Of a DNA stretch of 64,000 bases, positions 46,430-57,761 are shown in pieces. Origin of the DNA: Hydrangea macrophylla. Its lineage: Eukaryota; Streptophyta; Magnoliopsida; Cornales; Hydrangeaceae. Every line of letters begins with the position of its first letter. The first letter of the stretch is position 1. The notes below the pieces were generated by a model that was not told where the DNA came from, searched no databases, and was given only the letters and a program-made list of their open reading frames with translations. The stretch lies in the NCBI GenBank assembly GCA_033977485.1, contig CM066991.1, positions 130,157,999-130,221,998 on the forward strand. Direction: 5' to 3'. The position numbers and the translations under genes were made by a program.

Positions 46430-48486
46430 ATGAGTAAAGAAGAGTTTTTGAAGATCCAGGTACCCATACATTGGTTCATATATGTGTGTGTGTGTATATA
46501 TATATTCATATATGCGTTTGTATATATTGCTTCATTTATTTACACCAGCTTTTATGCTCTCTGCTTTAAGTGCTTTGCTTGTTCTGAACTCAAGATTATG
46601 AGAGTTACTTTATTATTATTATTATTATTTTTTATATATTTCTTGCTTTGTATGCCTTACATTTGCAATTATTCTCATTTACATGTAGAATTGTAGATCC
46701 AAGATTGGTGTTTTATTATTTTCTTTACATTTGAATAACATTTTCTCTTTACTCTGTTTTGTGCTCTGCTTTTACTTGTACATGCAGACTTGTGTTCTCA
46801 AAGTGAACATACACTGTGATGGCTGCAAGAGCAAAGTCAAGAAAACCTTGCAGAAAATTGAAGGTAAATTTTATTTTATTTTTCCATGACTATTTTTATT
46901 TTATTATTTTTTTTCATCTTCTTTATTTACTAATAATGCAAACTTAAAATGGTTTATGTCTATGGGTTTTTGTTTGTGTACATTTCTTCTCTGTTTTCCA
47001 TTTGGTTGAATTAGGGTCTTGTTTGGTTGATTTCGTTTGAAATTTGTTTTGGTTTTTGCTAGGGGTTTATACTACAAAAATAGATTCAGAACTAGGAAAG
47101 GTCACAGTGTCTGGAAATGTAGACCCAGCCACACTTATCAAAAAGCTTGCAAAGAGTGGTAAACATGCAGAGCTATGGGGTGCTCCAAAGAACAACCAGC
47201 TTAATAATCAGTTGAAGAACATGCAAATCGACAATGGAAAGGGTGGAAATAACAAGAATCAAAAGGGTGGAAACAACAATCAACAACAGCCCAAAGGTGG
47301 ACTACAGGGGCAAAATGGTCAGCAACAGCAGCAACAACAACTTCAGCAACTTCATCAACTTGCACAGATGAAAGGGATTCAAGATCTGAAGCTGCCTCCA
47401 TTGCCCAAAATGGCCATCGGCAAGGACCAGAACCAGAAGGCTGTGAAGTTCAACTTGCCCCATGAGGATGATGATGATGATGACTACGATGATGATGATT
47501 TATATGATGATGATGACTACGATGATGATTTATATGATGATGATGATGATGTGTATGATGAACCTCATCATCCTCTCAACAAGATGAAACCCGTGATGGG
47601 TGGGGGTCAAGGAGGGGTTCAGATGCCCAATTTGTTGATGAATGGTATGTTGAATCCTCAGCAGCAGCAACAGCTTTTGAATGCTCAGGCCAAGGGTGGC
47701 AATGGTGGTAATAATGGAGGAAATGGTGGTGGGAATGGTAAAAAAGGCGCTGCTGCGGGTGGGGGCGGAGGTGGAAATGTACCTATTCAGATTAATGGCA
47801 TGGGTGGTAATAATGGGGGAAAGAAAGGGGGTAATAACAATGGAGGGAATCAAAATCAGGGTGGTGATGGAGGTGCCAAAAATGGTGGCAAGGGGGGTGG
47901 TGGGCCGGCGGGCGGTGGTCAGAACAAGAATGGTAGCAATGGTGGTGGTGGTGGAGCTAATGGTGGCAATAATGGTAATGGGGGCAAGAAAGGGGGTGGT
48001 ATGAGTGGTGGGGTTCAAGGTATGCCAAACATGAACAGTGGGTTCCATAATTTGGGTATTAACGCTGGTGGTAATGTGGGCCAGATGGGGAATAATATTC
48101 CAATGGGCCAGATGGGTAACATGCCCATGGGCCAAATGGGTAATATTCCGGCTGTCCAAGGCCTTCCCGCATCGGCGGCAATGACTGCCGGTGGTGGTGG
48201 TCGTGGCGGCGGTTACTTTCAAGGGGCTGGTCCGGAGGCTATGGCCGGAAACCCGTATCACCAGCAACAATTGGCAGCCATGATGATGAGCCAGCAACGA
48301 GCCAACGGAAATGAGAGGTTTCAACCGATGATGTACGCCCGGCCTCCACCGGCAGTGAATTACATGCCCCCTTACCCGTATTCGTACCCATACCAGCACC
48401 CACAAGGGCCACCACCGCCACCTCAGGCAGACCCGTATACCCACTACTTCAGTGATGAAAATACATCAAGCTGCACTGTAATGTGA
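46430..48486 (+). CDS. HIPP: heavy-metal-associated isoprenylated plant protein (HIPP), three exons
   Basis: Exons 46430-46459, 46788-46863 and 47063-48486 give 1,530 nt, 509 aa, with GT/AG borders. The HMA domain lies at about residues 10-75, with the metal-binding pair Cys20 and Cys23 in [13 protein letters not shown], followed by [19 protein letters not shown] Gln/Asn-rich segment is at about 85-145 and an Asp-rich stretch with interspersed Tyr at about 170-200. A long Gly/Asn/Lys-rich region and Met/Gly/Gln repeats ([10 protein letters not shown]) follow, then a Pro/Tyr-rich tail. The C-terminus CTVM is a CaaX box for prenylation, which would anchor the protein to membranes. HIPPs are plant-only proteins that bind metal and often partner proteins. 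By memory this one matches Arabidopsis At3g06130/At5g19090, neighbours of LUL4/LUL3. The 10-codon first exon is typical of the family. The number within the HIPP family is not assigned. Confidence 0.93.
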
Positions 48487-49721
48487 TCCGCCGGAATATT
48501 CCACCGTGTTTGGCCTTTTAGTGTCGAATTCATGGTGGTTGCGGAGTAGTGCTTGGTCTCTCAGTGATAATAGTTGAAAAGACTCACAAGTCTTGATGCC
48601 ATATTATACATGGAAATGGATTTTCATTTTAGCTTTTAGATTTCTGTTTCCCTTTTTTTTTTTTTTTCTTTCCTTCTTGATCCTAAGGTTAAATTAGGGT
48701 TTTTTTAATCATGATAGGGAGTATTTATAGGTATATTATATGTTAAAAGTTTTAGGGAGAGGATGAGATGTAAGTGGGTGATGCAGTTGTGGGCTTCTGT
48801 TGGGATGTTTATATGTGTTTATATGTGGGAACAAAAATAAGATATAAAAATGAGAATATGGGGTTTTTGAAAAGAAAAAAAAAAGAGACACAAACCCCAT
48901 CTCTCTCCCAAAGTATTTACTCTCTTCACCTTTATTTATGACTTCGCATTTATCTACTATATACTCAAATTCTTTTACTCGTGACACTTATCATGTGTGT
49001 TGTCGTTTACATTATTAGATTGTAGCCCACCACTTGAATGGCGTGATCTAAAATCATAGAGGCCACTGTAGTGGGGCTCACATCCATAAATTGAACAAAA
49101 CAGTCGGACCTACCACTATTCTGGTTGTATCTATATAGTATATATGAAACACATTATTTTATTGTAGACCACAAAGGGTGGTTGTATACTTTGTTTTACT
49201 ATTGATTTTTGGTGTTTTTATTGTAACATAATAGTATGTGCTTGTGACGAACACTCACAATCAGGCAGTGACTAGTGAGTGCGTTAGAGTCCAAAATGTG
49301 TTTTGAGTCCCACAATCAGGCAGTTTGTAAATCAGAACACTCACAAGCAGAGAATAAACCGTAGAGCGTGTTTTTGACAAGGACAAGCTAACTACTTCAT
49401 ATTTCCCAAATGTAAAGGCGTTGACACTTTGACACGAATTCTGGTAAGAGTCTAGTCTAATCAATAAAAAGAAATCTTCAAAGGAGACAAAAAAAAAAAA
49501 AATTGCACAAAGACCATTTTTCAAATGCCCCCAAAAAAAAAAAAAAAGAAAAAAAAACACTGCAAGAAGCAGACCTCAATTATTAGTCCCTTTTTTTTTC
49601 AATAACATCCTTCAGTTGTCATATCATTCAAAAAAAATTTTTTAATTAATATGACATAAAGGTTTTAACAATATTACTCCGTATATTTTTATTTCTTTTA
49701 TGAGTCATCCATAGTTTTATA
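48487..49721. other. HIPP 3' region and intergenic DNA, no gene seen
   Basis: 3' UTR, then T/A homopolymer tracts (48652-48668, 49488-49502, 49541-49556). No AATAAA close to the stop codon and no coding signal. Confidence 0.5.
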
Positions 49722-49968
49722 TTCCCTCGGTTCTATTTTGTGAGTCTATCTTTAGAAACTCAATTTATTAAGGGGATAAGTAGAATCTATACCTATTTTT
49801 CATATTTGTCTCTAATCATAATTTTTTTAGTTTTGTCTTGGTGTAGATGTCAATGAAGGGTACTTTTGGAAAGTAAGTAAAAATTATACATCAAATTAAG
49901 AAAGTGGATACTAATTTTAGGGCATCTCAAAATAGAATACATGACTCACAAAATGGGACGGAGGGAGT
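49722..49968. mobile_element. Stowaway-like MITE (copy 1)
   Basis: Starts TTCCCTCGGTTCTATTTTG and ends CAAAATGGGACGGAGGGAG, with TA on both sides. About 247 bp. Confidence 0.8.
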
Positions 49969-50169
49969 ATCAAAATTGAATAAAATTTAGTGTACAACAA
50001 AAATCAATTATTCAATTTATTTGAGCAAAAAAGAATAATATTGCTCTAAAATTTTTAGTTGAAGAAGAGATAAAAAGAATATTCCTCGTTTATTTAAATA
50101 AGTGTCCATTTTTATATTTTTGGATGTCTCAAAATAAATATTCACTTTTGAAAATTAACTACAAATTTT

Positions 50170-50800
50170 AAATAAGGCTAGCCATATTGCCAGAGCAGAA
50201 ACTTTTAATGCTAGAGCAAATAGTGGCACTAAAAGTTTTAGCGACAATTTTTACTCAGACATTAAAGGTTTCTACTCTGAAAATACGGGCAACTTATAAA
50301 CAAACTTCTATAATATCTTTACAACAATGAGTCAATGACAAATACTCTCTCCGTTTCATTTTGAGAGTCCTATATTCCATTTTAGGATATCTCAAAATGG
50401 TGTCCACTTTCCTAAATTGGTGTACAATTTTTACATACTTTTCAAAACTATCCCTTCTTGAAATCTACACCAAGACAAAAATTAAAAAGTTAGTGTAATG
50501 ATTAGAGCAATTGTGAAAAGTATGTGTAGATTATTTTTGTTACCTTAATAAGTTGAGTTCCCAAAGATGGACTCACAAAATGGGACGGGGGGAATAACAT
50601 TTATGTGGTCAAGAGTTAAAAAAAAAATAGTAGGAAAGTCGCACACCCATTACATTCAAGAGTAATACATATTTCTTAAGGCTAGCTCTATTATCAGAGG
50701 AGTAATGGCTAATGTCAGAGTAAAAAATGTCGCTAAAAACTTTAACGACACTTTAATTTTGTTGCTAAAATTTTTAGCGAAACTTTTAACTCATGTGGTT
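50170..50800. repeat. two diverged copies of an unidentified repeat around a Stowaway MITE
   Basis: AAGGCTAGCCATATTGCCAG at 50176 and AAGGCTAGCTCTATTATCAG at about 50679 open similar segments containing CTAAAAGTTTTAGCGAC and CTAAAAACTTTAACGAC. Type unknown. Confidence 0.45.
50345..50594. mobile_element. Stowaway-like MITE (copy 2)
   Basis: CTCTCTCCGTTTCATTTTG at the left and CAAAATGGGACGGGGGGAA at the right, TA target duplication at 50343-50344 and 50595-50596, 250 bp. Confidence 0.85.
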
Positions 50801-51504
50801 CAAAACTAACCTCACATTGGCAGTTAACCCAAAAATTAGCCTCCTGAAGGGATTAAGTGTTAAAAATTAGACACACATGGGTGGGTTAAATGGCAGCACA
50901 ATCTCCACATAAGGGATTAACTCCAAAATTAACTCACAAAAGGGTAAAGTGTTAATATTTAGGCAAATTTTAAAATTTTAATCAATTTTGAGGAAAATCT
51001 AAACGAATTTATCTTAATCCGAAATCATATGGGATTAATTATCAACTTTTGAACTGCAGGGATGAAAATCTTCACCTTGCCTCAAATTCCTTCCCATCAG
51101 TCCTCAGATCTAGTCTTCCTCTTGTAATCTTCAACTTCCACATCGATAGTGTATCGCCTTTGTCATCCTCCAAGCTATTCAGCTACACCATTACTCAAGT
51201 TCATATCCCCCATGAACTTGAGATCACCAACGTCTGGCTTGTCAGCTTCACTGCACAATGCATCCTCTATACCTTGTTGTACCAAGACGTCCTTCATACG
51301 CACTTGCCACATTCTGAAATTCTCCTTACCATCGAACTCTGATATCACTTATTGGGAATGGGCCCACAATCACAATAAAAAAAACCACACCCACAAAGAT
51401 GGAGATAGATAGAACAAGAACGACACAATCACGAAAGAAAAATCAAGCAAACCAACACAACAAGATTTAAATGTGGTTCGACCAAATAATGCCTATGTCC
51501 ACGT

Positions 51505-51696
51505 TAAGGGTGTAAACGGTTCAGTTCGGTGCGGTGTGGTTTTTGACGAAATCGATCGGTTTTGGTTCGGTTCGGTTCGGAGTGTGTAAATTTTCGGTTC
51601 GGTTTTGGTTTTGCACTGCACAAATCAAATGAAAACCGACCGAACCGATCAGTTCGGTTCGGTTTGTCGGTGTAGTTCGGTTTTTGAACACCCCTA
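51505..51696. mobile_element. hAT MITE (192 bp)
   Basis: Ends TAAGGGTGTAAACGG and TTTTTGAACACCCCTA, interior of GGTTCGGTTCGG repeats, and the 8-bp target duplication GTCCACGT (51497-51504 and 51697-51704). Confidence 0.88.
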
Positions 51697-53039
51697 GTCC
51701 ACGTGCAAAGGCGATCATGTAATAACCTACATTTTCATCTAATTGTATTGTCATATTTAAAGTTAAATATACATTGTCTGCTTTTATTTTAATTACAATT
51801 CTTATGTGTGAAATTTATTTCTTGCCTGATTTCATGTTTGAATTCTTATTGGGGTCAAACTGTAATTTTATAAAATTTAGTAATACATGTGTTGAATTTT
51901 AAAACTATATTTCAAAACGGTGAACATAATTTCTTTTGACTCAAACAGTATTTTTATAAAACCAGAAAACCATTTCTTACGTTAAAATAAATTTTCTATA
52001 TTTTTGTGGTGATTACCGAGCCCCGAAAATACCAGTTTCCGTTCAAAACTGTCCGCGCTGTGCTAAACTTCCACAGACTTTGGAAGTGATGTAAAGCTAG
52101 ATGTGACATACACTTTACTTGCCATTTATGGAAACTAATCATTGGGTTGGGCTTGTTTGGGAATGCTTTGTGTGTGTATGTATTCCTAAGGCCACAAGTT
52201 GTTTTTCCCAAACGTACAACTCAAGCTTGCCTCCTACTAGCCTATACTTGACCCTTGGTGTAATTGTTGAGCTAATTCATCAATGTAGCAATACGTGTGT
52301 ATAGTTCAGCATGTGTTAAACTTGCTAACCTGCAGATTGTCTAAGAGATTAGTGTGTTTAGTTGGGTGATTAAGCCTTGGTGAATGAAACTTGGGCTCCA
52401 AGCTCTTGTGACTCTTTATAAACACAATCATAGCTCACATTTTGCACACCACTCTTGCTGCACTTCACAGACACAGAGAGAGTTGAGAGAGATACACAGA
52501 GAGTTCTACAAATTTTCTAGAGTAAGAGGAAGTACATCACCATAGCCAAACTTTTATTTGGTTGCTAAATTCTTATATCTTTCTCAACAACTTCTCCAAT
52601 CTATATCTCAGTGAGTATTTCTAACTCACTTGACTTGTAATACATAGTCCAATTTCAAATTTTATAGCTTGTTGGAGAAATCTCCATTGTTAATTATACG
52701 TATGAATTTCATAGCTTGAAAACCATGAATTTCTAAACTCAATCAAAATCTGTTTTAAGAATGAAATATGAAAGATTATATGTCATATATGCTATACCCA
52801 AAGTATTAGACCTTAATTTGTTCACATGAAAAAGTACATAAGAAATCAAGTTTTGATAACTTTCAATCTTTCATAAAATTTAAGAGTTATAGTTAGAATC
52901 ATGTTAAATTGATCATGGATTCTTAATCCTTGTGAAAATCTAAAGAGAATCATATATTACATGTCCTATGAATTGTTGGATCTGTAAATAGGTCAAAAAG
53001 ACCCCTGAAATCTGAAACAAAGCAGTTCTGACGAGAAAG

Positions 53040-53300
53040 ATGAAGCCTCTGCTTCATCTCGCGCCACGATCGCGCGAGCGAACCCTCGTGCGAGCGACCC
53101 GCGCGCGCGAGGTTTGTATTTCCATATAAACAGAAAAGTTTTATAAAAGAAAAATGGAATTTAGGCATATCGCGCGAGCGATCCGTGCGCGCGACCTTGG
53201 CTTTCCCAGGCAGACACAAAAGATTTATATAAGAAAATGAAAAATTGGGCAGGTCGCGCGAGCGACACTTCGCGCGAGCGGCTCGCGCGCACGACTTTTG
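53040..53300. repeat. CGCGCGAGCG-rich segment in the solo LTR
   Basis: Three clusters of CGCGCGAGCG/GCGCGCGAG (about 53065-53112, 53170-53195, 53256-53297) are separated by an AGAAAA-rich spacer that is itself similar between copies. They are GC-rich islands in an AT-rich window, dense in CpG. Confidence 0.75.
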
Positions 53301-53689
53301 GCAGTTTCTAGTTTTGCTTATTTTGTGATAAGGGACTGTTTGGGATAAAAGTTATATACTGTTTGAGTACTGTTTGGGAAATTTATTAAAGCAGAATCCT
53401 ACTTGGTTATGTTTAAATAATCAAAACAATGAATTGCGACTTATCAATCCCCGTACGTACGTTGTTTCTTTAATTCAGCGAATTCCTTTATGTTTAAGAT
53501 TCATGACATACATGTGGGGTCAGTTGTACATGCATGTGGGTGTCAATCAGTGTGGAAAAGAGTAATGGTCAGTGTGGAAAGAGTATGAGATTGAGATTGA
53601 GATTATGTGGTGGACACTCCCTGGTTTTTGTATACCAAAGTGTGACGGGTTGAGATTACGGTGAGAGTATCTTTGTAATGCGACGGTGG

Positions 53690-53960
53690 CAAAATTGGAC
53701 ACTCCCTGGCGCCCATGATAGCGTTAAAGTGTGTGACGCTGAACTTGGACATTCTCTGGCACCCATGGTAGTGCTAAAGTGTGGCCTACGGACACTCCCT
53801 GATACCCGAGTCTGGATACTGCGTGAGGGTTCCTCCGGTATTTGCATGGCGGTTTAGGTTTTCAGAGTGTGAGGCATTGGACACTCCCTGATACCCCGGA
53901 CCAAAGTGTGAGGCAAACTGGACATTCCCTGGCACCCCGTTGCTAAAGTGTGGCTACCTT
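53690..53960. repeat. degenerate minisatellite (GGACACTCCCTGGCACCC...CTAAAGTGTG)
   Basis: About five diverged units beginning TGGACACTCCCTGG or similar and ending in AAAGTGTG, inside the solo LTR. Confidence 0.75.
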
Positions 53961-55107
53961 AGTGTTTCAAAGATACTGGAGTGAGACAGTGGGTTGTTGT
54001 GTTGGTCGAGAGAAAAGAGTCGGTAAGATGAGTGTGGTGCATTGTCTCATACACGATTACATGTTTTAATGAATGAACGACTTTTAAATACTTTCCCCGT
54101 TGTTTTATAATTGATTTCTTTCTTTGGTGAAACCGTTGATTTTACAAAACGTAAAAAAAGAGAAAATTTGTAAATGGGTATGTTTTACATTCAAGGTTAT
54201 GTTTTTAATATTCACCAGCTTCTCGAAGCTGACGACGTTGATGCGTCCTGGACATTCGTGTTCAGGCTTTTCAGGTTATGAGCAAGCTGAACAGTACGAT
54301 TATGCCAATTGAGAACGGCTGCTTTTGGAAGAGAAACTGTTATCATCATTGCATATTTTAAGTTATATGTTTTAAGTTATGAATTGGTTTGTAATAAGGA
54401 TGACTATAATAGACACTAAGTTATTATTTTGTTTCAAGGCGGTCTGTGTCTTTAGATGACCCGTGCTGTAATATTCATTAAGTTAGAAAAGTTTTATAAA
54501 CCTGGTTTGCTCTGCTCTGATTATTGTGTTTTTGTTTGTTCGACGTTTGGGACGGAATCGATCCTTCAAACTGTCGCGACCTACGGGTCCATAAAGGAAA
54601 TTAAACGCTTTCCTTATTTATGCTACGTCGGGGCGTGACAGATCACCTCGATTAATATGAAGATTACAAGCACCCAAGACCTCACGTGTATAACTCTCCA
54701 ACCAAGTTATATGACACACACAATTGCTAGAAATTAATCTCCCTCTCACTAGTTTGCAGCGCTCTCTTGTGTATGTAGAAGATTTTCAACCAATCTTATG
54801 AATCCCTTGAGTAAGCCCTATATTTATATAGATTGTAGAGTCCCAATCTTAGTTGTAGTAGGATTTACCCCTGTGGTAAGTCTTGTACAATACAGAATAT
54901 TCTTACAAACATTCTTATATAAACTAGGTAACTTCCACCATCAAAGGAATCCTTATCTGACAAGGAAACCACCAAATAAGGAATCAAATCATAATTAGGA
55001 AATAATTCTACTAATAGAATTTTAGGCATAATCCTAACAGCAAAAGTAGACCTAACTATAGGGGAGTAAAATTTAATTAAACCTTATTCTTTTTTCCTAG
55101 TACTAGG

Positions 55108-55402
55108 TAGGGGTGGCAATTGTAACCCAAATCCGCGAACCAGCCCAAATCCGTCCGCTGTAAATGGTTGCGGGTTGGCTAATTTTGGTGCATGGGTTAG
55201 TACGGGTCAGCGATCATGAATTCATTTTCCGAGCGGGTTGGATGCGGGTAGAATGTGGGTGCTCAGCGGATTGATTGAAGATGAAATTGCAACCGCCGAA
55301 ACCCAATTCCCGTCTCTCTCTCTCTAAACTGTGTAGGTTATCAGAAATTGCAGCAAGCTAATAGCATATACTTATCTCTTCATTTAATTTAATGACGTCT
55401 GA

Positions 55403-55433
<31 letters not shown>

Positions 55434-56030
55434 GAGGAGGAGGAGGAGGAGGGGAGGGGGGGTGTTTAACCTTCTCGATCTTCTCTCGCACACCACCACA
55501 CATCAATGGCTTCTCTTCTCGCCAACGATCAACCGATTCTCCTCAACCCCACATTGAAACACAAATAATTTCAAAATTGGTTTTACAACCATATACTACT
55601 AATTTTCAAACCCTAAAACCCCCAATTCTCAGTCCTCAAGGTCAGAACTGAATTTGAATACAAACCCAAAACCATCCAATCGAAGTTCGTCTATAACAGG
55701 TAAGCCTTCCATTTTAAGCTCAATTGAAGAAGACCCACTTCACAAATTCCTCAATTGGTATTCTCCTATTGATTTTTATTTTATCCATTTCAGTTTTATC
55801 GTATATAGGCTATAAATATATATATAATATACATATACACACAATCCAAGCTGAGTTTTTTTTAAAAAAGACTATGGCCAGTACGGGTCATGGGTTTGAC
55901 CCGACCCATTTCCAACCCACCCAAATTTGACCCGAACAAACGGGTCAAATATGGGTCAATGACCCTCATACGATATGACCATCATACGATCCGCCCAAAC
56001 CCGACCCGACCCACCCATTTGCCACCCTTA
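55108..56030. mobile_element. non-autonomous hAT element (923 bp) with a possible captured gene fragment
   Basis: Ends TAGGGGTGGCAA and TTTGCCACCCTTA are inverted and flanked by the perfect 8-bp duplication GTACTAGG (55100-55107 and 56031-56038). The ends are rich in GGGTTGG/CCAACCC motifs. The centre (about 55300-55720) is unlike them: a GT/GA/GGA microsatellite, a leader-like CT-rich segment, ATGGCTTCTCTTCTCGCC at 55506 opening a short broken frame, and CAGGTAAGCC at 55697, a donor-like site. I do not recognise the source gene. Confidence 0.8.
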
Positions 56031-56169
56031 GTACTAGGGGTGTTGGTATAATGAGTAACAATTCTTTGGCTCACAACACGCACAAGCCACAAATATCACA
56101 TAATGAGTCTATCTATCTTTTAGGTGGATTCTATAATGTCAGTAAACTTCACTGGAAGAGAAATAGATA

Positions 56170-56422
56170 CTCTCCTCGTCCCATTTTATGTGTTCTTTTT
56201 GAGGAATTCAACTATTTAAGGGGACAAAAAAAATCTACACATACTTTTCACAATTGTCCCTAATTATTGCATTTTCTGTTTTTGTTTTGTTTTGATGTTG
56301 ATTACAAGGAAGGGAAGTTTGGAAATTTAAAGTAAAATTTGCATACTAATTTAGGAAAATGGACAACAATTTTGGGGCATCCTAAAGAAGAAAGGAGGAC
56401 ACATAAAATGAGACGGAGAGAG
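56170..56422. mobile_element. Stowaway-like MITE (copy 3)
   Basis: CTCTCCTCGTCCCATTTTAT against ATAAAATGAGACGGAGAGAG, TA at 56168-56169 and 56423-56424. Confidence 0.85.
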
Positions 56423-56436
56423 TATATTATAATGTT

Positions 56437-56607
56437 GGGTAATGCTATTGTGAGAAACTTCTCATATAAGAAAGCAGGTTTTAACCGTTGGATAAATATC
56501 TAGCCATAAGATTCTCTCCAGATTCCTGAGAATCTTAAAGTTAGATGCTCATCCAACGGTTAAAACTCGTCTTCTCATATGAGAAACTTCTCACAATAAC
56601 ATTGCTC
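56437..56607. mobile_element. foldback MULE-type MITE (171 bp, copy 1)
   Basis: Long inverted arms from GGGTAATGCTATTGTGAG to its partner CTCACAATAACATTGCTC. The 9-bp target duplication is TATAATGTT/TATAATATT (one mismatch) at 56428-56436 and 56608-56616, as for Mutator-like elements. Confidence 0.85.
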
Positions 56608-56873
56608 TATAATATTTATAAATTGTATTCGTGAGATTTGTTTCTTTTACTCCGGCATAATTTGCCAAAAAAAATTTGTCAAACTGATGATCATGATCAT
56701 GATGTATGTATGCACATGTGGGTCCATCAAGCCTTACCATCCATCTTTCTATCAGACACTGATTGATGTGGGTACCATGTACTTTGGCAAAAGTTGTTTT
56801 CTCAGCTTTACAATTTCTATGTATATATATATATAAATATATTTTTTTCCGCTGACTATATAATTAATAATTA

Positions 56874-57122
56874 CTCTCTCTGTTCCATTTTATGTGTCTA
56901 TATTGGGAATCTAATTATTTAAGGAGATAAAAATAATCTACACCTATTTTTCACAATTGTCCATAATTATTGCATTTTTTTTTTGTTTTATTTTGGTATT
57001 GATTACAAGGAATGGTACTTTGGCAATCTAAGTAAAATTTGTATACTAATTTAAGAAAGTGGACAATAATTTTGAGACATCCAAAAAAAAAAAAATAGAC
57101 ACATAAAATGGGACGAAAGAAG
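56874..57122. mobile_element. Stowaway-like MITE (copy 4)
   Basis: CTCTCTCTGTTCCATTTTAT against ATAAAATGGGACGAAAGAAG, TA on both sides, 249 bp. It is close in sequence to copy 3. Confidence 0.85.
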
Positions 57123-57423
57123 TAGTTGCAAGTTTTGATGAGTTGTGAAGGCTTCACTGGATAACAATTCCACAGAGTCTTCCAACTGGAATTAATTTGT
57201 TTTGGGTGTGACCAGTCCTATCTTATTACGGAGTAAGTAGGAAATGGGGACTAGCATAGCTATTATGCGTACCACTAGACTTCTGATGTAGTCGCTGATG
57301 ACAAGTTTGTTGGTCAGTGATACGGACGCACGGTTGCTGAGTTAACTGAGAGGTCATTTAATGCGGTTGCTCGAGATCCGTAATTTTTATCAGGGTTGTT
57401 TGGTTGCGTGTCTATTTTTTCTC

Positions 57424-57594
57424 GGGCAATGTTATTGTAAGAAGCTTCTCATGTGAGAAGGCGGGTTTTAACCGTTGGATGAGCATTTAGTCATAAGATT
57501 CCCAGGAATCTGGAGAAGCATCTATTGCTAGATGTTCATCCAATGGTTAAAACCCGCCTTCTCATATGAGAAGCTTCTCACAATAGCATTTCCC
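57424..57594. mobile_element. foldback MULE-type MITE (171 bp, copy 2)
   Basis: GGGCAATGTTATTGTAAG against CTCACAATAGCATTTCCC, with a perfect 9-bp duplication TTTTTTCTC (57415-57423 and 57595-57603). It is the same length as copy 1. Confidence 0.9.
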
Positions 57595-57761
57595 TTTTTT
57601 CTCAGTACTTTTCTTCTCCGGTTCTCGATTGAACTTAAATTCAAACTACAAATTAAATCTGGCAACAAGTAGGAGCCAGTTTGGATTATCTTTGAGTTTT
57701 TTTTTATTTTTTTTTAACGAAGTTCCAAAATTTTGAGCATTTTAAAGAAACAAATTTTGAA

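Larger units (their letters stand above)
51718..54640. mobile_element. solo LTR (2,923 bp), probably Ty3/gypsy chromovirus type
   Basis: Starts TGTAATAACC and ends GGGGCGTGACA, flanked by the 5-bp duplication GATCA (51713-51717 and 54641-54645). No internal coding region or second LTR. The GGGGCGTGACA end is common in long LTRs of Tekay/Del-type elements, but the family is inferred. It contains a GC-rich CGCGCGAGCG segment and a minisatellite. Confidence 0.75.
51049..55039 (-). mobile_element. Ty1/copia relic in minus orientation (LTR, primer site, start of gag), interrupted twice
   Basis: On the minus strand an LTR starts TGTTAGGATTATGCC at 55039 and ends near 51348. It is followed by the primer-site-like TGATATCAGAGTTC (51347-51334) and a gag-like frame with FDGKENFRMWQVRMKDVLVQ, a hallmark of copia gag, down to about 51050. 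The LTR is interrupted by a hAT MITE and a 2.9-kb solo LTR. Without them it would be about 560 bp. The rest of the element is missing. Confidence 0.8.

Noticed and set aside
47530..48444. Long open frame (304 codons) on the minus strand opposite the HIPP exon 3
   Set aside because: It is the mirror of the GGT/AAT- and GAT-rich HIPP coding sequence and gives Thr/Ile/His-rich low complexity with no domain. The + strand has the HMA domain, splice sites and CaaX end.
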